Counted from the stretch's first letter, positions 8,551 to 17,606 are shown. The stretch: DNA of 64,000 nt from Desulfovibrio sp. An276 (GCF_002159665.1 NZ_NFJC01000001.1:372001-436000), one strand, 5' to 3'. The notes: generated by a model not told the origin, from the sequence alone. Numbers and translations are program-made.

Positions 8551-10056
8551 TCAGAGCAGTTCCGGATGAAATTCGCCCATGGCCCTGTAGAGTCTGGAAA
8601 GGGCTGTCAGATAATCCCCTCGCGCAGCAGTCAGAGCGACCTCGGCGGAAAGAAGATTCGAGGAGGCATCAAGAACGTCAAAGTTGGTGCCTACCTGTTC
8701 GCGATACTGTGCAAGGGCAGCCTCGTAGGCCTCGCGCGCGTGCGCCACATTCTGTCTGGCTACATCAATGCGCTTGTTTGCCTCGCGCAGGGAAAGAAAG
8801 TTCTGCTTTACCTCAAGGCCCGCATTGAGCATGAGCTCCCTTGCCTGACTGCGCGCACGGGAAACCAGCCAGCCTGCCTGCTGATCGGAAAAATAGGTTG
8901 TCCCCCACTGAAAGACTTCCCAGGAAAGCGAAGCGCCCACTTCCCATGTCGTTGACCTGCTGCCGTTGTTGCCTGCGCGCTGCAAGTCCGGGGTATTGCC
9001 GTTGGCGTTGATGCTGTAATAGGCCTCAATCTGCGGGTAGTAGCCTGCCCTGGCAATCAGTCTGTCCTTTACTGCCATCTCCACGGCCTTGTAGCCTACA
9101 TACAGATCCGGACGCATTCTGTAGGCTCGCTCCAGGCATTCCTCAAGGCTGCGCTTGAAGGGACGGGTCACCAGGGCACCCTTGTACTGCACGTTTTGTG
9201 TTGCTGCATAGCCGAGCAGAGTGTTGAGCTCTGCCAGGGACGTGTCGCGCGTATTTTCCTGGGTTATGAGCTCGCGCTGGGCGTCGCCCAGATCCACCCT
9301 TGCCTGCAAAACATCGAGCATGGGACGCAGGCCTACGTCGTGGAAGGCCTGGGTGATGTCCAGCTGATCCGCAAGCCTTGCCACGGCTTCCCTTTGGCTG
9401 CGGACATTTTCCACAGCGCACAGATAACTGATAAAGCTCTCCTGCACACTGCCCGTGGTCTCAAGCTCGCTTTGGCGAAGAGACGCCCTGTCGCTTTCCG
9501 CCTGCAGGGCCTGTTTCTGATAGGTGCCAAGGGTGCGAAAACCATCAAAGAGTATCTGGCGCACCTGCATGTTCCAGGTAAATGTTCCCCTGTCTGCCGG
9601 CTGACTGTTGCTGAAGTTGCCGGGATCCCTGTCCTGACGCTGGTATCCATAGGAATAGCTTGTGGAAAGCTCCGGAAAGAGTTCTCCCAGGGCTGCCTTG
9701 CGCCCTTCCTCGGATGCCTTTGCTGCAGCTTCCGAGGCACCGGCTGACGGATAATAGTCCAGGGCATGGCGCACTGCCCGACCCATGGTAAATGCCTCCC
9801 CGGGAGCCTTGGGTACCCTTGCCTTCTTCCCAGTTTCAAAGCGGGAAGGGGCAATGGGTCTGGCCGCCTGGGAGCTCAGACGCGGGCCAAAGGTGTCTGG
9901 ATCAAGCATGTCCTCTGCCTGAATCACGCGGGGCAGGGCAAGGACAGACAAAACAAGGGAGCAGACAAACAGGACAAGCCCCGCATGTCGCTCCTTTCTC
10001 GTGCCCGCAGAAACCGGCCTGCCGGCAGGGGATATGTGTTTGGACAGTGTGCGCAT
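8551..10056 (-). CDS. TolC-family outer-membrane efflux protein
   Basis: This is an outer-membrane channel of type I secretion or multidrug efflux systems. An N-terminal hydrophobic segment (LVLFVCSLVLSVLALP) ending VIQA suggests a signal peptide. Two OEP repeats are visible, with typical phrases RQILFDGFRTLGTYQKQALQ, FHDVGLRPMLDVLQARVDL and AQYREQVGTNFDVLDASSNL. The length of 501 residues matches the family. No membrane-fusion or inner-membrane pump gene is adjacent, so its partner must be encoded elsewhere. It reads divergently from nfnAB and lies upstream of rnj on the same strand. Confidence 0.92.
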   Translation of the reverse strand: MRTLSKHISPAGRPVSAGTRKERHAGLVLFVCSLVLSVLALPRVIQAEDMLDPDTFGPRLSSQAARPIAPSRFETGKKARVPKAPGEAFTMGRAVRHALDYYPSAGASEAAAKASEEGRKAALGELFPELSTSYSYGYQRQDRDPGNFSNSQPADRGTFTWNMQVRQILFDGFRTLGTYQKQALQAESDRASLRQSELETTGSVQESFISYLCAVENVRSQREAVARLADQLDITQAFHDVGLRPMLDVLQARVDLGDAQRELITQENTRDTSLAELNTLLGYAATQNVQYKGALVTRPFKRSLEECLERAYRMRPDLYVGYKAVEMAVKDRLIARAGYYPQIEAYYSINANGNTPDLQRAGNNGSRSTTWEVGASLSWEVFQWGTTYFSDQQAGWLVSRARSQARELMLNAGLEVKQNFLSLREANKRIDVARQNVAHAREAYEAALAQYREQVGTNFDVLDASSNLLSAEVALTAARGDYLTALSRLYRAMGEFHPELL

Positions 10057-10369
10057 GGCTGCAGACTACACAAAATTTCCCGTGCCTAGCAACTATCGTA
10101 CAGCGTACGGCACATGTTGCCACATTTGTTCAGCCGTCCTGTCGCATGGTTGCCAAAAGTACACAGACAGGCCCGCAACGTATGCGGCAAGCCTCGGGCT
10201 TCAGATTTTTGCGGCACTGTTCGCGCGACATACACCCGCGCTTTTGCACACCTTTCATCTTGCCAAGAGCAAAGAAGCAAGGTACTTCACTTTTCACTAA
10301 AAACAATCCCCCCTCATGGCTGGTATCCCTTTAACACCTCATTCCCTCTTTCTCTTTCCTGGAGGCTAT
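10057..10369. promoter_or_regulatory. Divergent promoter region of tolC-like gene and nfnA
   Basis: The stretch holds no supported gene. CGTACAGCGTACG at about 10095-10107 is a short palindrome that could be an operator. The nfnA ribosome-binding site GGAGG ends about 6 bases before the ATG at 10370. I could not pick a convincing -35/-10 pair. Confidence 0.4.
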
Positions 10370-11212
10370 ATGCCTGTACCAATTGTCGAAAAACAACCCC
10401 TGATTCCCGGCAAAACGAGCAAGATGGTTCTCGAAGCACCCGAAATTGCCCGTCACGCTAAGCCCGGCCATTTTGTCATGCTGCGCATGAGCGAACACGG
10501 CGAGCGCATTCCCCTGACCATTGCCGACACGGATAAGGAAAAGGGACTGATCACCATTGTCTATCTTGTTCTTGGCAAGTCCACGGCCCTGCTTGAAGCC
10601 CTGAATCCCGGCGACAGCATTCTGGACGTGTGCGGCCCCCTCGGACGCCCCACCCACATCGAAAAGGGCGGCACTGTCATCTGTGTCGGCGGCGGCACGG
10701 GTATCGCGGCCATGCACCATATTGCCAAGGGACACCACCTTGCGGGGAACAAGGTTGTGGCCATCATTGGCGCCCGCAGCAAGGATCTGCTCCTCTTCGA
10801 AAAAGAGCTTTCCCTGTTTGCCGACGAACTGCTCATCTCCACGGACGACGGCAGCTATGGCCACAAGGGACTGGTTACCGAACTTCTGAAAGGCAAGCTC
10901 GACGGCGACGAACCCATTCTCGAAGTCGTGGCTGTCGGCCCTGTGCCCATGATGGCAGCTGTTTCCGATCTGACCAGAGGGTACGGTGTCAAGACCACCG
11001 TCAGCCTCAATCCCATCATGGTGGATGGTATCGGCATGTGCGGAGCCTGCCGCGTCACCGTAGACGGCAAGACCCGCTTTGCCTGCGTGGACGGTCCGGA
11101 ATTTGACGGCCACAAGGTGGATTTTGCCGAGCTGAGACTCAGGCTTGGAGCCTTCAGGGCCCAGGAACAACAGTCTATGGAAGCCTACAGGAGTACCGCA
11201 GTCAATGGATAA
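10370..11212 (+). CDS. nfnA: NfnA: NADH-dependent ferredoxin:NADP+ oxidoreductase, small subunit
   Basis: This is the FAD/[2Fe-2S] subunit that pairs with NfnB to couple NADH and reduced ferredoxin to NADPH by flavin-based electron bifurcation. RIPLTIAD is the flavin-binding motif and CVGGGTGIAAMHHIA the NAD(H)-binding loop. MCGACRVTVDGKTRFAC carries the iron-sulfur cysteines near the C-terminus. I chose the ATG at 10370, with GGAGG 6 nt upstream; a longer frame from 10316 lacks family similarity. It overlaps nfnB by 8 bases. Homologues were once annotated as sulfide dehydrogenase or dihydroorotate dehydrogenase electron-transfer subunits; the neighbour makes NfnA most likely. Confidence 0.93.
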   Translation: MPVPIVEKQPLIPGKTSKMVLEAPEIARHAKPGHFVMLRMSEHGERIPLTIADTDKEKGLITIVYLVLGKSTALLEALNPGDSILDVCGPLGRPTHIEKGGTVICVGGGTGIAAMHHIAKGHHLAGNKVVAIIGARSKDLLLFEKELSLFADELLISTDDGSYGHKGLVTELLKGKLDGDEPILEVVAVGPVPMMAAVSDLTRGYGVKTTVSLNPIMVDGIGMCGACRVTVDGKTRFACVDGPEFDGHKVDFAELRLRLGAFRAQEQQSMEAYRSTAVNG

Positions 11213-12626
11213 GACAACGCCCAAGAAAAGAAAGGACAGGACTGCAATGCCCTGTCAGCCGGCCAATGTCCGCAGCCACAACTTCGACGAGGTTGCCCTC
11301 GGATATACTCTCGAAAATGCCCTTGACGAGGCCAGCCGCTGTCTGCACTGCAAAAAGCCTCTCTGCGTAGAAGGCTGTCCGGTCTGTGTTCCCATTCCCG
11401 AATTTATCAAGGCCGTCAAGGAACAGAACCTGGAAGAAGCATACCGCCTTCTGAAGACAGCCAACGCCCTGCCCGCAGTGTGCGGCCGTGTCTGTCCCCA
11501 GGAAAACCAGTGCGAGGGGCGCTGCATTCTCGGCCGCAAGGGTGAACCCGTTGCCATTGGCCGCCTTGAACGCTTTGTGGCAGACACGCACATTGCCAAA
11601 TCCGCCTGCGAGCAGCAGACAGGCACTAATGCCTGTTCCACCAGGGTGCAGGGGCTGAGCGTTGCCTGCGTGGGTTCCGGTCCCTCTTCCCTCTCCTGTG
11701 CCGGCTACTGCGCCTCCCACGGCCTCAAGGTGCATATCTACGAGGCCCTGCACGAACCCGGTGGCGTGCTCGTGTACGGCATTCCCTCGTTCAGACTGCC
11801 CAAGGACGTGGTCCACAGCGAAGTCAGCGCCCTGCAGGAGCTGGGAGTTGAAGTGCACCTCAACTGCGTGGCAGGAAGGACTGTTCAGATTTCCGAACTC
11901 TTGCAAAAGCACGACGCTGTCTTTATTGGTGTAGGCGCGGGCCTTCCCAAATTCCTGGGTGTTCCCGGAGAAAACCTTGTCGGCGTCTTTTCTGCCAACG
12001 AGTATCTGACCCGTATCAACCTTGGGCGCGCCTACAAGTTTCCGGAGTACGATACTCCTGCATTCCACGGCAAAATCGTCACTGTCTTCGGTGCCGGCAA
12101 TGTGGCCATGGATGCTGCCAGGACAGCGCTGCGCATGGGCGCAGAAGAGGTACACGTCTGCTATCGTCGTACCCGCGCGGAAATGCCTGCCCGTCACGAA
12201 GAAGTCGAACACGCAGAGGAAGAAGGCGTCATTTTCGACATGCTCGTGAATCCCCTCTCCTTCAAGGGGGACGCCAATCAGCGTCTCGAAAGAGTTGTCC
12301 TGCAGCGCATGGAGCTTGGGGAGCCGGACGAGAGCGGCCGACGTCGCCCTGTGGCAGTGCAGGGATCCGAGTTCGAAATGAAGACGGATCTGGCCATTGT
12401 CGCCCTTGGCACGCGCTCCAACCCCATTCTTCTCGAAGCTACGGAAGACCTTGAAAAGAACAAGTGGGGCTACATAGTCGTCAACGAGGAAACCTGCGAG
12501 ACGTCCATTCCCAATGTCTATGCTGGTGGTGACATCGTGACTGGCGCAGCCACGGTCATCCTCGCTGCCGGCGCGGGCCGCAGAGCCGGCATGTCCATCT
12601 GCGAACGCCTGCTCGGCGCAAAGTAG
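11205..12626 (+). CDS. nfnB: NfnB: NADH-dependent ferredoxin:NADP+ oxidoreductase, large subunit
   Basis: The large subunit resembles the small subunit of glutamate synthase. The N-terminal ferredoxin-like domain holds cysteines for two [4Fe-4S] clusters, CLHCKKPLCVEGCPVC and CGRVCPQENQCEGRC. A flavin fold starts at VGSGPSSLSCAGYCASHG and a NADP(H) fold at VFGAGNVAMDAARTALRMG. YAGGDIVTGAATVILAAGAG near the end is the usual closing FAD motif. The ATG at 11205 overlaps the nfnA stop codon, so expression is coupled. In anaerobes such as Desulfovibrio the complex balances NADH, NADPH and ferredoxin pools. A gltA label would be the main alternative; the adjacent NfnA argues against it. Confidence 0.94.
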   Translation: MDKTTPKKRKDRTAMPCQPANVRSHNFDEVALGYTLENALDEASRCLHCKKPLCVEGCPVCVPIPEFIKAVKEQNLEEAYRLLKTANALPAVCGRVCPQENQCEGRCILGRKGEPVAIGRLERFVADTHIAKSACEQQTGTNACSTRVQGLSVACVGSGPSSLSCAGYCASHGLKVHIYEALHEPGGVLVYGIPSFRLPKDVVHSEVSALQELGVEVHLNCVAGRTVQISELLQKHDAVFIGVGAGLPKFLGVPGENLVGVFSANEYLTRINLGRAYKFPEYDTPAFHGKIVTVFGAGNVAMDAARTALRMGAEEVHVCYRRTRAEMPARHEEVEHAEEEGVIFDMLVNPLSFKGDANQRLERVVLQRMELGEPDESGRRRPVAVQGSEFEMKTDLAIVALGTRSNPILLEATEDLEKNKWGYIVVNEETCETSIPNVYAGGDIVTGAATVILAAGAGRRAGMSICERLLGAK

Positions 12627-12703
12627 GTTCTTGTTGCGTGGCAGGAAGGCGCTTGTCTTCCTGCCACTTTCTTCTTCTGCGAACTTTCTTGCGGAAACCT
12701 TCC

Positions 12704-13525
12704 ATGATACGCTTTGATCTGCACAACCACACCTTCTACTCGCACGGCGCAAACAGCGTGACCGACATGTACAAGGCCGCCCTGGCAAAGGGTTTGTCCG
12801 TGTACGGTTTTACAGAACACAGCCCGCGCCCCGAGCGCTACACCTATCCTACGGAATACAGGGACAGACTCAATGCCCATCTTTCGGACTACGTGCGTGA
12901 AGTTGCCGAGCTTAAACAGGAACAGGGGCCCTGCCGTGTCCTGTTCGGCATGGAAATCGACTGGTTCGAGGAAGATCAGGATTTTGTGCGCAGGGCTGCC
13001 ACGCAGTTTCCCTTTGACTATCTGCTTGGAAGCACGCACTTTCTTGGCACGTGGGGCTTTGATGCAGGCCCAGAGCCATGGGAAGCCATGGACGAGACAG
13101 AAAGGTTTTCAGCCTACACGGCCTACTTTGCCACCTGGAAAAAAATGCTTGCCACCGGGCTTTTCAACATTGCCTCGCACCCGGATCTTATCAAGATTTT
13201 TACCAGGGACTCCTTCCACATGTGGATGGTCAGGGAAGAGAGCCAGCGTCTGGTCAAGGAGGCCCTTGAAGTGCTGAAGGCACAGGATATGGCCATGGAA
13301 ATCTCTTCTGCCGGCTTGCGCAAGCCCTGCAGGGAAATCTATCCCTGCCCCATGATCATGCGCCTTGCGCGTGAGGTTGGGGTGCGTATCAGCTTTGCCT
13401 CGGACGCGCACACTGATGGGGATGTGGCCTATGCATTCCCTGTGCTTGCAAGCTACGCCAGGGCCTTCGGCTTCGAAAAGGCCAGCTATTTTGCCGACAG
13501 GTGCTGGCATTCCGAAGAATTCTAG
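12704..13525 (+). CDS. PHP-family histidinol-phosphatase-like protein
   Basis: This metal-dependent phosphatase of the polymerase-and-histidinol-phosphatase (PHP) fold likely removes phosphate from histidinol phosphate. Metal ligands are seen in DLHNHTFYSHG at the N-terminus, the E of GMEIDWFEE, GSTHFL, SHPDLIK and SFASDAHTDG near the C-terminus. The length of 273 residues fits HisJ/HisK. The start at 12704 was chosen because the motif begins four residues later. No other histidine genes are nearby, so the substrate is inferred from the family only. Confidence 0.85.
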   Translation: MIRFDLHNHTFYSHGANSVTDMYKAALAKGLSVYGFTEHSPRPERYTYPTEYRDRLNAHLSDYVREVAELKQEQGPCRVLFGMEIDWFEEDQDFVRRAATQFPFDYLLGSTHFLGTWGFDAGPEPWEAMDETERFSAYTAYFATWKKMLATGLFNIASHPDLIKIFTRDSFHMWMVREESQRLVKEALEVLKAQDMAMEISSAGLRKPCREIYPCPMIMRLAREVGVRISFASDAHTDGDVAYAFPVLASYARAFGFEKASYFADRCWHSEEF

Positions 13526-13543
13526 GATTGCGGGTTGCAAACA

Positions 13544-14986
13544 ATGAGCCAGATTCTCTGTCGTCTTGAAAATGCCGGTCTTTTCCTGCCCGGAGACATG
13601 CAGCGCAGACTGATACTGAAGGATATCTGCCTTGAAATTGCCAAGAGCGAACACATTGTTCTCATAGGCAAGAACGGTGCTGGCAAGACCACTCTTTTGC
13701 GTCTTTTGCACGGCGAAGCCTGGACGACGCAAGGCAGTATCGCCTGGTTTGACGGCAGGGAGTTTTCCTCTTCGCGCATCACCGGCCTTGCTGTCACCTC
13801 CCTCGTGTCTCCAGCCATGCAGGAAAACTTTCAGCGTCATGCCTGGGACATTACCGGCCGCGAACTTTTGCTCACCGGCTTTGACGGCACGGACCTACTC
13901 TACAGCGACCCCTTGCCCCAAAGGGTGAAAAGAGCGGAGGAAATGGCCGATGCCCTGGACGCGACTGCCTTGCTCTCACGCAGTATCCTGGAGCTCTCGC
14001 AGGGGCAGCTGCGGCTTTTGCTCCTCGGACGTGCCATGGTGAGAAAACCCTCCCTGCTGCTACTCGACGAATGCACAGACGGTCTTGACGCAAGACACAG
14101 GGCTCTTTTTGCAAAGGCTCTCGAAAAGCTGGCAGAAGAAAGCACCATTGTCCTGACTACGCACAGGGAGAGCATGCTCCCGGACTGGATCTCGAAAAAG
14201 ATCTACATTGATGATGGCATGCTTTTCAATGAGCCGAGGGCTTTGGAAGAAGACACGGAAAGCATTTCCCTTGTCTCTTCGCAGGATGCAGTTCGCAAAA
14301 ACGGACAACCGGAACCGCTCATTTGCGTGGAAAAGGCCGATGTGTATGTGCACGGCAAAAAGGTGTTGCACAACATAAACTGGGAGCTCCACGCAGGAGA
14401 AAACTGGCTTTTGCAGGGAGCAAACGGATCCGGAAAATCGACTTTCCTGCGTATGCTTGCAGGGGATGAGCAGGTAGCCTGGCCGGGCTCAATCACGTTT
14501 TCCCTGCCAAGGGAAGACAACATCCCCTTCACAATACTGCGAAGAAGAGTGCGCCTTGTCTCCGACTACTCCCAGGCACTCTATGAGTATGACGTGACCT
14601 GCCTCGAACTGGTTCTTTCGGGGCTTGAAAATACGATTGGCATCTACAGGGATTTCAGCGAAGAAGAGCGCGCTCTTGCTGCCGAACAGCTTGCCAGGGT
14701 CGGCCTGCAGGGCAAGGAGAACGGCTCCATCCGCTCCGTTTCCACAGGGCAGCTGAGAAGAGCCTTCCTGGCCCGCGCACTCATGGGCTTTCCCCTGGTG
14801 CTCTTGCTGGACGAAGCCTGTACCGGACTGGATGTCAGGGGGCGCCTTGACTATCTGGACGTTTTAGACAGGCTGGTCGACGAGGGGCTTTCCTACGTCT
14901 TTGTCAGCCACTATCGGGAAGACATCCCCACATCCATCAACAGAACTGCTCTCATGCGCGAAGGCCGGCTGGAAATCACCGGCTGA
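13544..14986 (+). CDS. Tandem ABC ATPase (ModF/PhrA type)
   Basis: Two ABC nucleotide-binding domains are fused in one cytoplasmic protein of 480 residues. Domain 1 has Walker A GKNGAGKTTLL, signature LSQGQLR, Walker B LLLLDECTDG and the switch histidine in TTHRE. Domain 2 has GANGSGKSTFL, the variant signature STGQLRR, VLLLDEACTG and VSHYRE. This pattern matches ModF/PhrA proteins, for which roles in molybdate uptake or photorepair have been proposed without certainty. No permease gene is adjacent. The ATG at 13544 is preferred over an in-frame TTG at 13535. It follows the PHP gene by 18 bases and may be in its operon. Confidence 0.88.
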   Translation: MSQILCRLENAGLFLPGDMQRRLILKDICLEIAKSEHIVLIGKNGAGKTTLLRLLHGEAWTTQGSIAWFDGREFSSSRITGLAVTSLVSPAMQENFQRHAWDITGRELLLTGFDGTDLLYSDPLPQRVKRAEEMADALDATALLSRSILELSQGQLRLLLLGRAMVRKPSLLLLDECTDGLDARHRALFAKALEKLAEESTIVLTTHRESMLPDWISKKIYIDDGMLFNEPRALEEDTESISLVSSQDAVRKNGQPEPLICVEKADVYVHGKKVLHNINWELHAGENWLLQGANGSGKSTFLRMLAGDEQVAWPGSITFSLPREDNIPFTILRRRVRLVSDYSQALYEYDVTCLELVLSGLENTIGIYRDFSEEERALAAEQLARVGLQGKENGSIRSVSTGQLRRAFLARALMGFPLVLLLDEACTGLDVRGRLDYLDVLDRLVDEGLSYVFVSHYREDIPTSINRTALMREGRLEITG

Positions 14987-15007
14987 CAGGATATTGTCAC
15001 CCGCGCA

Positions 15008-15772
15008 TCAGGCATACCATGAGCCCGTGCAGACAAGGCGCACCTCTCCCGACACAGTGGCGCTGCACTTTTCCAGACGCACCTTGAGGCTGCCTCCGCT
15101 TGGCTGCACGATATTGAAGGGTGAAGGACTCTCCTTTCCTGTGCGTGCAAGGGCAATGGCCAGGGCAAGGGAGCCGGAACCGCATGCCCCTTCTGCATAC
15201 AGCGTGTCCAGGGCCCGCACATAGACCAGGGGACGTATGGTCAGGACTGATGTCCTGCTGTCCTTTCCATACCAGACCACGCCGCAGGCATCCTTTTTGT
15301 CAAGCCCGTACTCTGCCATGAGTTCACGGGCTCTTTTATTGTCCCATGTTCCGTCATGGGGAAGAAGAAGATGACTTATGCCAGGCAGGTGAACAACAGG
15401 TCCAAGTTTTTTGTCCTCAATCTCGCACTCTGGCAATTGCAGGCAGGCACTGGCATCCCACACGCCCTCTTCCCTTTTTTCAATTGTCAAATGCACGCTG
15501 GCAGGCCAGCCGGAAACGCAAACCGTATATGTTGCGCACACACTCTGGTCGATCCATGCCAGATATGCGCCAAAGGAACGGGTCGCATTTACGCAGAATT
15601 CTCCTCCGGCCATGTGCATGCGGCGTTCCTTCGGCACGACAAAGCCAGCCTGCTCGCAATCGAGTTGTCCGGCTTCCAGAGCCCTGCAGACCAGGGCCCT
15701 CGGCAATTCCCTTTCGAAAAAAAGTGTCGTGTTTCCACAGGCATTCCACTTGCTGAAAACGTACTTTTGCAT
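15008..15772 (-). CDS. DapF-fold amino-acid racemase/epimerase
   Basis: The protein has the diaminopimelate-epimerase fold with both catalytic cysteines: one in GGEFCVNATR near residue 58, the other in EGACGSGSLALA near residue 195. The N-terminal ACGNTTLFF matches the substrate-binding GNDF region of DapF with a Thr for Asp change. Overall it is more divergent than housekeeping DapF, and its GGEFCVNATR resembles CntK-type histidine racemases of opine metallophore pathways. No CntL/CntM partners are near. It converges with the tandem ABC ATPase gene. Isomerase activity is likely; the substrate is open. Confidence 0.75.
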   Translation of the reverse strand: MQKYVFSKWNACGNTTLFFERELPRALVCRALEAGQLDCEQAGFVVPKERRMHMAGGEFCVNATRSFGAYLAWIDQSVCATYTVCVSGWPASVHLTIEKREEGVWDASACLQLPECEIEDKKLGPVVHLPGISHLLLPHDGTWDNKRARELMAEYGLDKKDACGVVWYGKDSRTSVLTIRPLVYVRALDTLYAEGACGSGSLALAIALARTGKESPSPFNIVQPSGGSLKVRLEKCSATVSGEVRLVCTGSWYA

Positions 15773-16450
15773 GATGACTCCCGAACTTCAGGATATTCGA
15801 TTGCTTTCCTTCCGGGCTTGTACACTTCTCCGGCAAAGTCTATCAAGACCTGCGTGCCAGGTGGCTGCGCTTCGGGCAGATCAAAAGGCCTTTTTCCGAC
15901 AGGCCCTTGTCACCCAAAAGCCTTACACGATACTCAACATATTGTAACTAACATGTTTTATCTATGTGGCATTCCGAGATATCCGGCAGACATTGCGCAG
16001 GCAAACAAATGAATTCTGTGGCAGAGATACAGTTTCCACAGCACTCGTCTATGCTTGCGGTTTCAGTCAAAAGCCTGTACTTTGTTGATTGAAAGCCGTG
16101 TATAGACGGCATTGCACTGTCGCCGCACTGTCCCGCACAGGATGCAGGCAACTGCAATACGCGTGGCTTTCATGCGCGCCGCGTTTTCTCAAAACAGGGT
16201 GCGTGCTCCTTCAACGGGATTTTGCCTTTATGCTTCTTGTGTGCTAACAGCGAGCTTGATGGCAGGGCATACAGCATCCGCCTGTGGAGGCAAACCGGGA
16301 TACTGGCTCAATATCCCCTTTGTTCCTGCAGGCAGTGGTGCACCCCAAGGATTGCTGTCCCCAGGAATCCTCTGTTCCGTCAGGGGAGGATGTCAAAGGT
16401 CTCAATGGCGTGATTTCCACGCACTACATTTGAATGGAGGCTTCCATTTT
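15773..16450. other. Long intergenic region before the vWA-OmpA gene
   Basis: About 680 bases carry no supported gene. The frame of the downstream protein stays open back to about 16112, but that stretch lacks family similarity and a ribosome-binding site, so I treat it as leader. It should hold the promoter of the DapF-like gene (leftward) and of the strongly expressed vWA-OmpA gene (rightward). GGAGG is present about 10 bases before the ATG at 16451. Confidence 0.4.
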
Positions 16451-17452
16451 ATGAAAACTCTGCGTTTCCTGCTTCTTGCAGCCGTGCTGGTGTTCAGCTA
16501 CACGGTGAATGCCGCTGCTGCTCCCTTGGACTGCACAAAGAAAATCGAAAGCTTTGACTTCGTTGTGGACTACTCTGGCTCCATGATGATGAAAAGCACT
16601 GCTGCCAAGAAAGGCAAAATTCTTCTCGCCAAGGACGTGATGCATCGCATCAACGATGCCATTCCCAATCAGACCTTCAACGGCGGCCTGCACACCATCA
16701 CCCCCAATGGCACCCTCTACGCCCAGGGCCCCTGGGATCGCGCCAGGATGCACACTGCCATCGACAAGCTGAAGGGCAACTTCCCCATCTACGGCCGTCT
16801 GACCTACATGGGTGACAGCCTGAACCAGTACGAGTCCTTCCTGAGCAGCATGAAGCGCGATGCCGCCATCATCCTGTTCACCGACGGCGCCAACAACATG
16901 GGCGTGGACTTTGTCGAGACTGCCCGCCAGATCTACGCTTCCCAGCGCAATCTGGTTATCCACATCGTGTCCTTTGCCGACACCAAGGACGGCGAAGCCA
17001 ATCTGAAGGCCATCGCTGCCATGCATCCCGAGGCCCAGTACGTGAAGGCTGAAGACCTTGCCAATGACGACGCTGCTCTCGAGCGCTTTGTCGTTGCAGT
17101 GTTCTGCGGCAAGACCGAGTCTGTCATCGTTCTGCGTGGCGTGAACTTCGCCTTCGACTCCTATGCTCTCGACGCCAAGGCCCAGGGCATCCTTTCCGAA
17201 GCTGCCGAAATCATCAAGAGCCAGCCCGGCAAGAACGTTGTGCTGACCGGCTGGACCGACTCCATCGGTTCCAACGCCTACAACGCAAAGCTTTCCAAGA
17301 ATCGTGCCAACGCAGTGAAGAGCTACCTGAGCGAACAGGGCGTGCCTGCCAGCCGCATGACCACCGTGGGCAAGGGCAAGTCCTTCAAGTATGACAACAA
17401 CAGCGAAGAAGGCCGCTACATGAACCGTCGCACGGAAATCTCGTTCGACTAG
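16451..17452 (+). CDS. Secreted vWA-OmpA fusion envelope protein
   Basis: A signal peptide (MKTLRFLLLAAVLVFSYTVNAAAA) is followed by a von Willebrand A domain with a MIDAS-like DYSGSM near residue 38 and LFTDGANNMG later. From about residue 225 there is an OmpA-like peptidoglycan-binding domain (GVNFAFDSYALDAKAQ, LTGWTDSIGSNAYNAKLS, NRRTEISFD). The protein probably anchors to peptidoglycan in the periplasm while the vWA part binds a metal-dependent partner. Codon choice is strongly biased to C-ending codons, suggesting high expression. A strong terminator follows, so it is likely a single-gene transcript. vWA-OmpA fusions occur in several proteobacteria, but a specific function is not known to me. 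Confidence 0.9.
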   Translation: MKTLRFLLLAAVLVFSYTVNAAAAPLDCTKKIESFDFVVDYSGSMMMKSTAAKKGKILLAKDVMHRINDAIPNQTFNGGLHTITPNGTLYAQGPWDRARMHTAIDKLKGNFPIYGRLTYMGDSLNQYESFLSSMKRDAAIILFTDGANNMGVDFVETARQIYASQRNLVIHIVSFADTKDGEANLKAIAAMHPEAQYVKAEDLANDDAALERFVVAVFCGKTESVIVLRGVNFAFDSYALDAKAQGILSEAAEIIKSQPGKNVVLTGWTDSIGSNAYNAKLSKNRANAVKSYLSEQGVPASRMTTVGKGKSFKYDNNSEEGRYMNRRTEISFD

Positions 17453-17478
17453 TTCCAAAGCAGCTTTTCTCAAAGTAC

Positions 17479-17518
17479 AAAACCCCGACAGAAGAACTTT
17501 CTGCTGTCGGGGTTTATC
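17479..17518 (+). terminator. Terminator of the vWA-OmpA gene
   Basis: AAACCCCGACAG pairs with CTGTCGGGGTTT (12 bp) around a 12-base loop, followed by a T-containing tail. Confidence 0.9.
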
Positions 17519-17530
17519 CTTCTTGTCCAT

Positions 17531-17606
17531 CAAAAAAAAAACAAAATGGAGGCGGCGCTTGGTCCCTTTTTGCATGAACGAAAAGGGGCCGCGCCGAAGA
17601 AAGAGA
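17531..17606 (+). promoter_or_regulatory. Shared 5' leader element, copy 3 (lipoprotein gene)
   Basis: An A-rich tract is followed by ATGGAGGCGGCGC, an inner hairpin (GGTCCCTTTT with AAAAGGGGCC), GCGCCGAAG and the start codon. CGGCGC pairs with GCGCCG. GGAGG lies 58 nt before the ATG, against 53 nt in the other two copies. Confidence 0.55.

Noticed and set aside
6720-8828. Open frame of 702 codons on the plus strand across rnj
   Set aside because: It is antisense to RNase J, which has all its motifs on the minus strand; the plus frame has no family similarity.
16112-16450. Upstream extension of the vWA-OmpA gene
   Set aside because: The frame is open, but the real start at 16451 has a Shine-Dalgarno and begins a typical signal peptide; the extension is not family-like.
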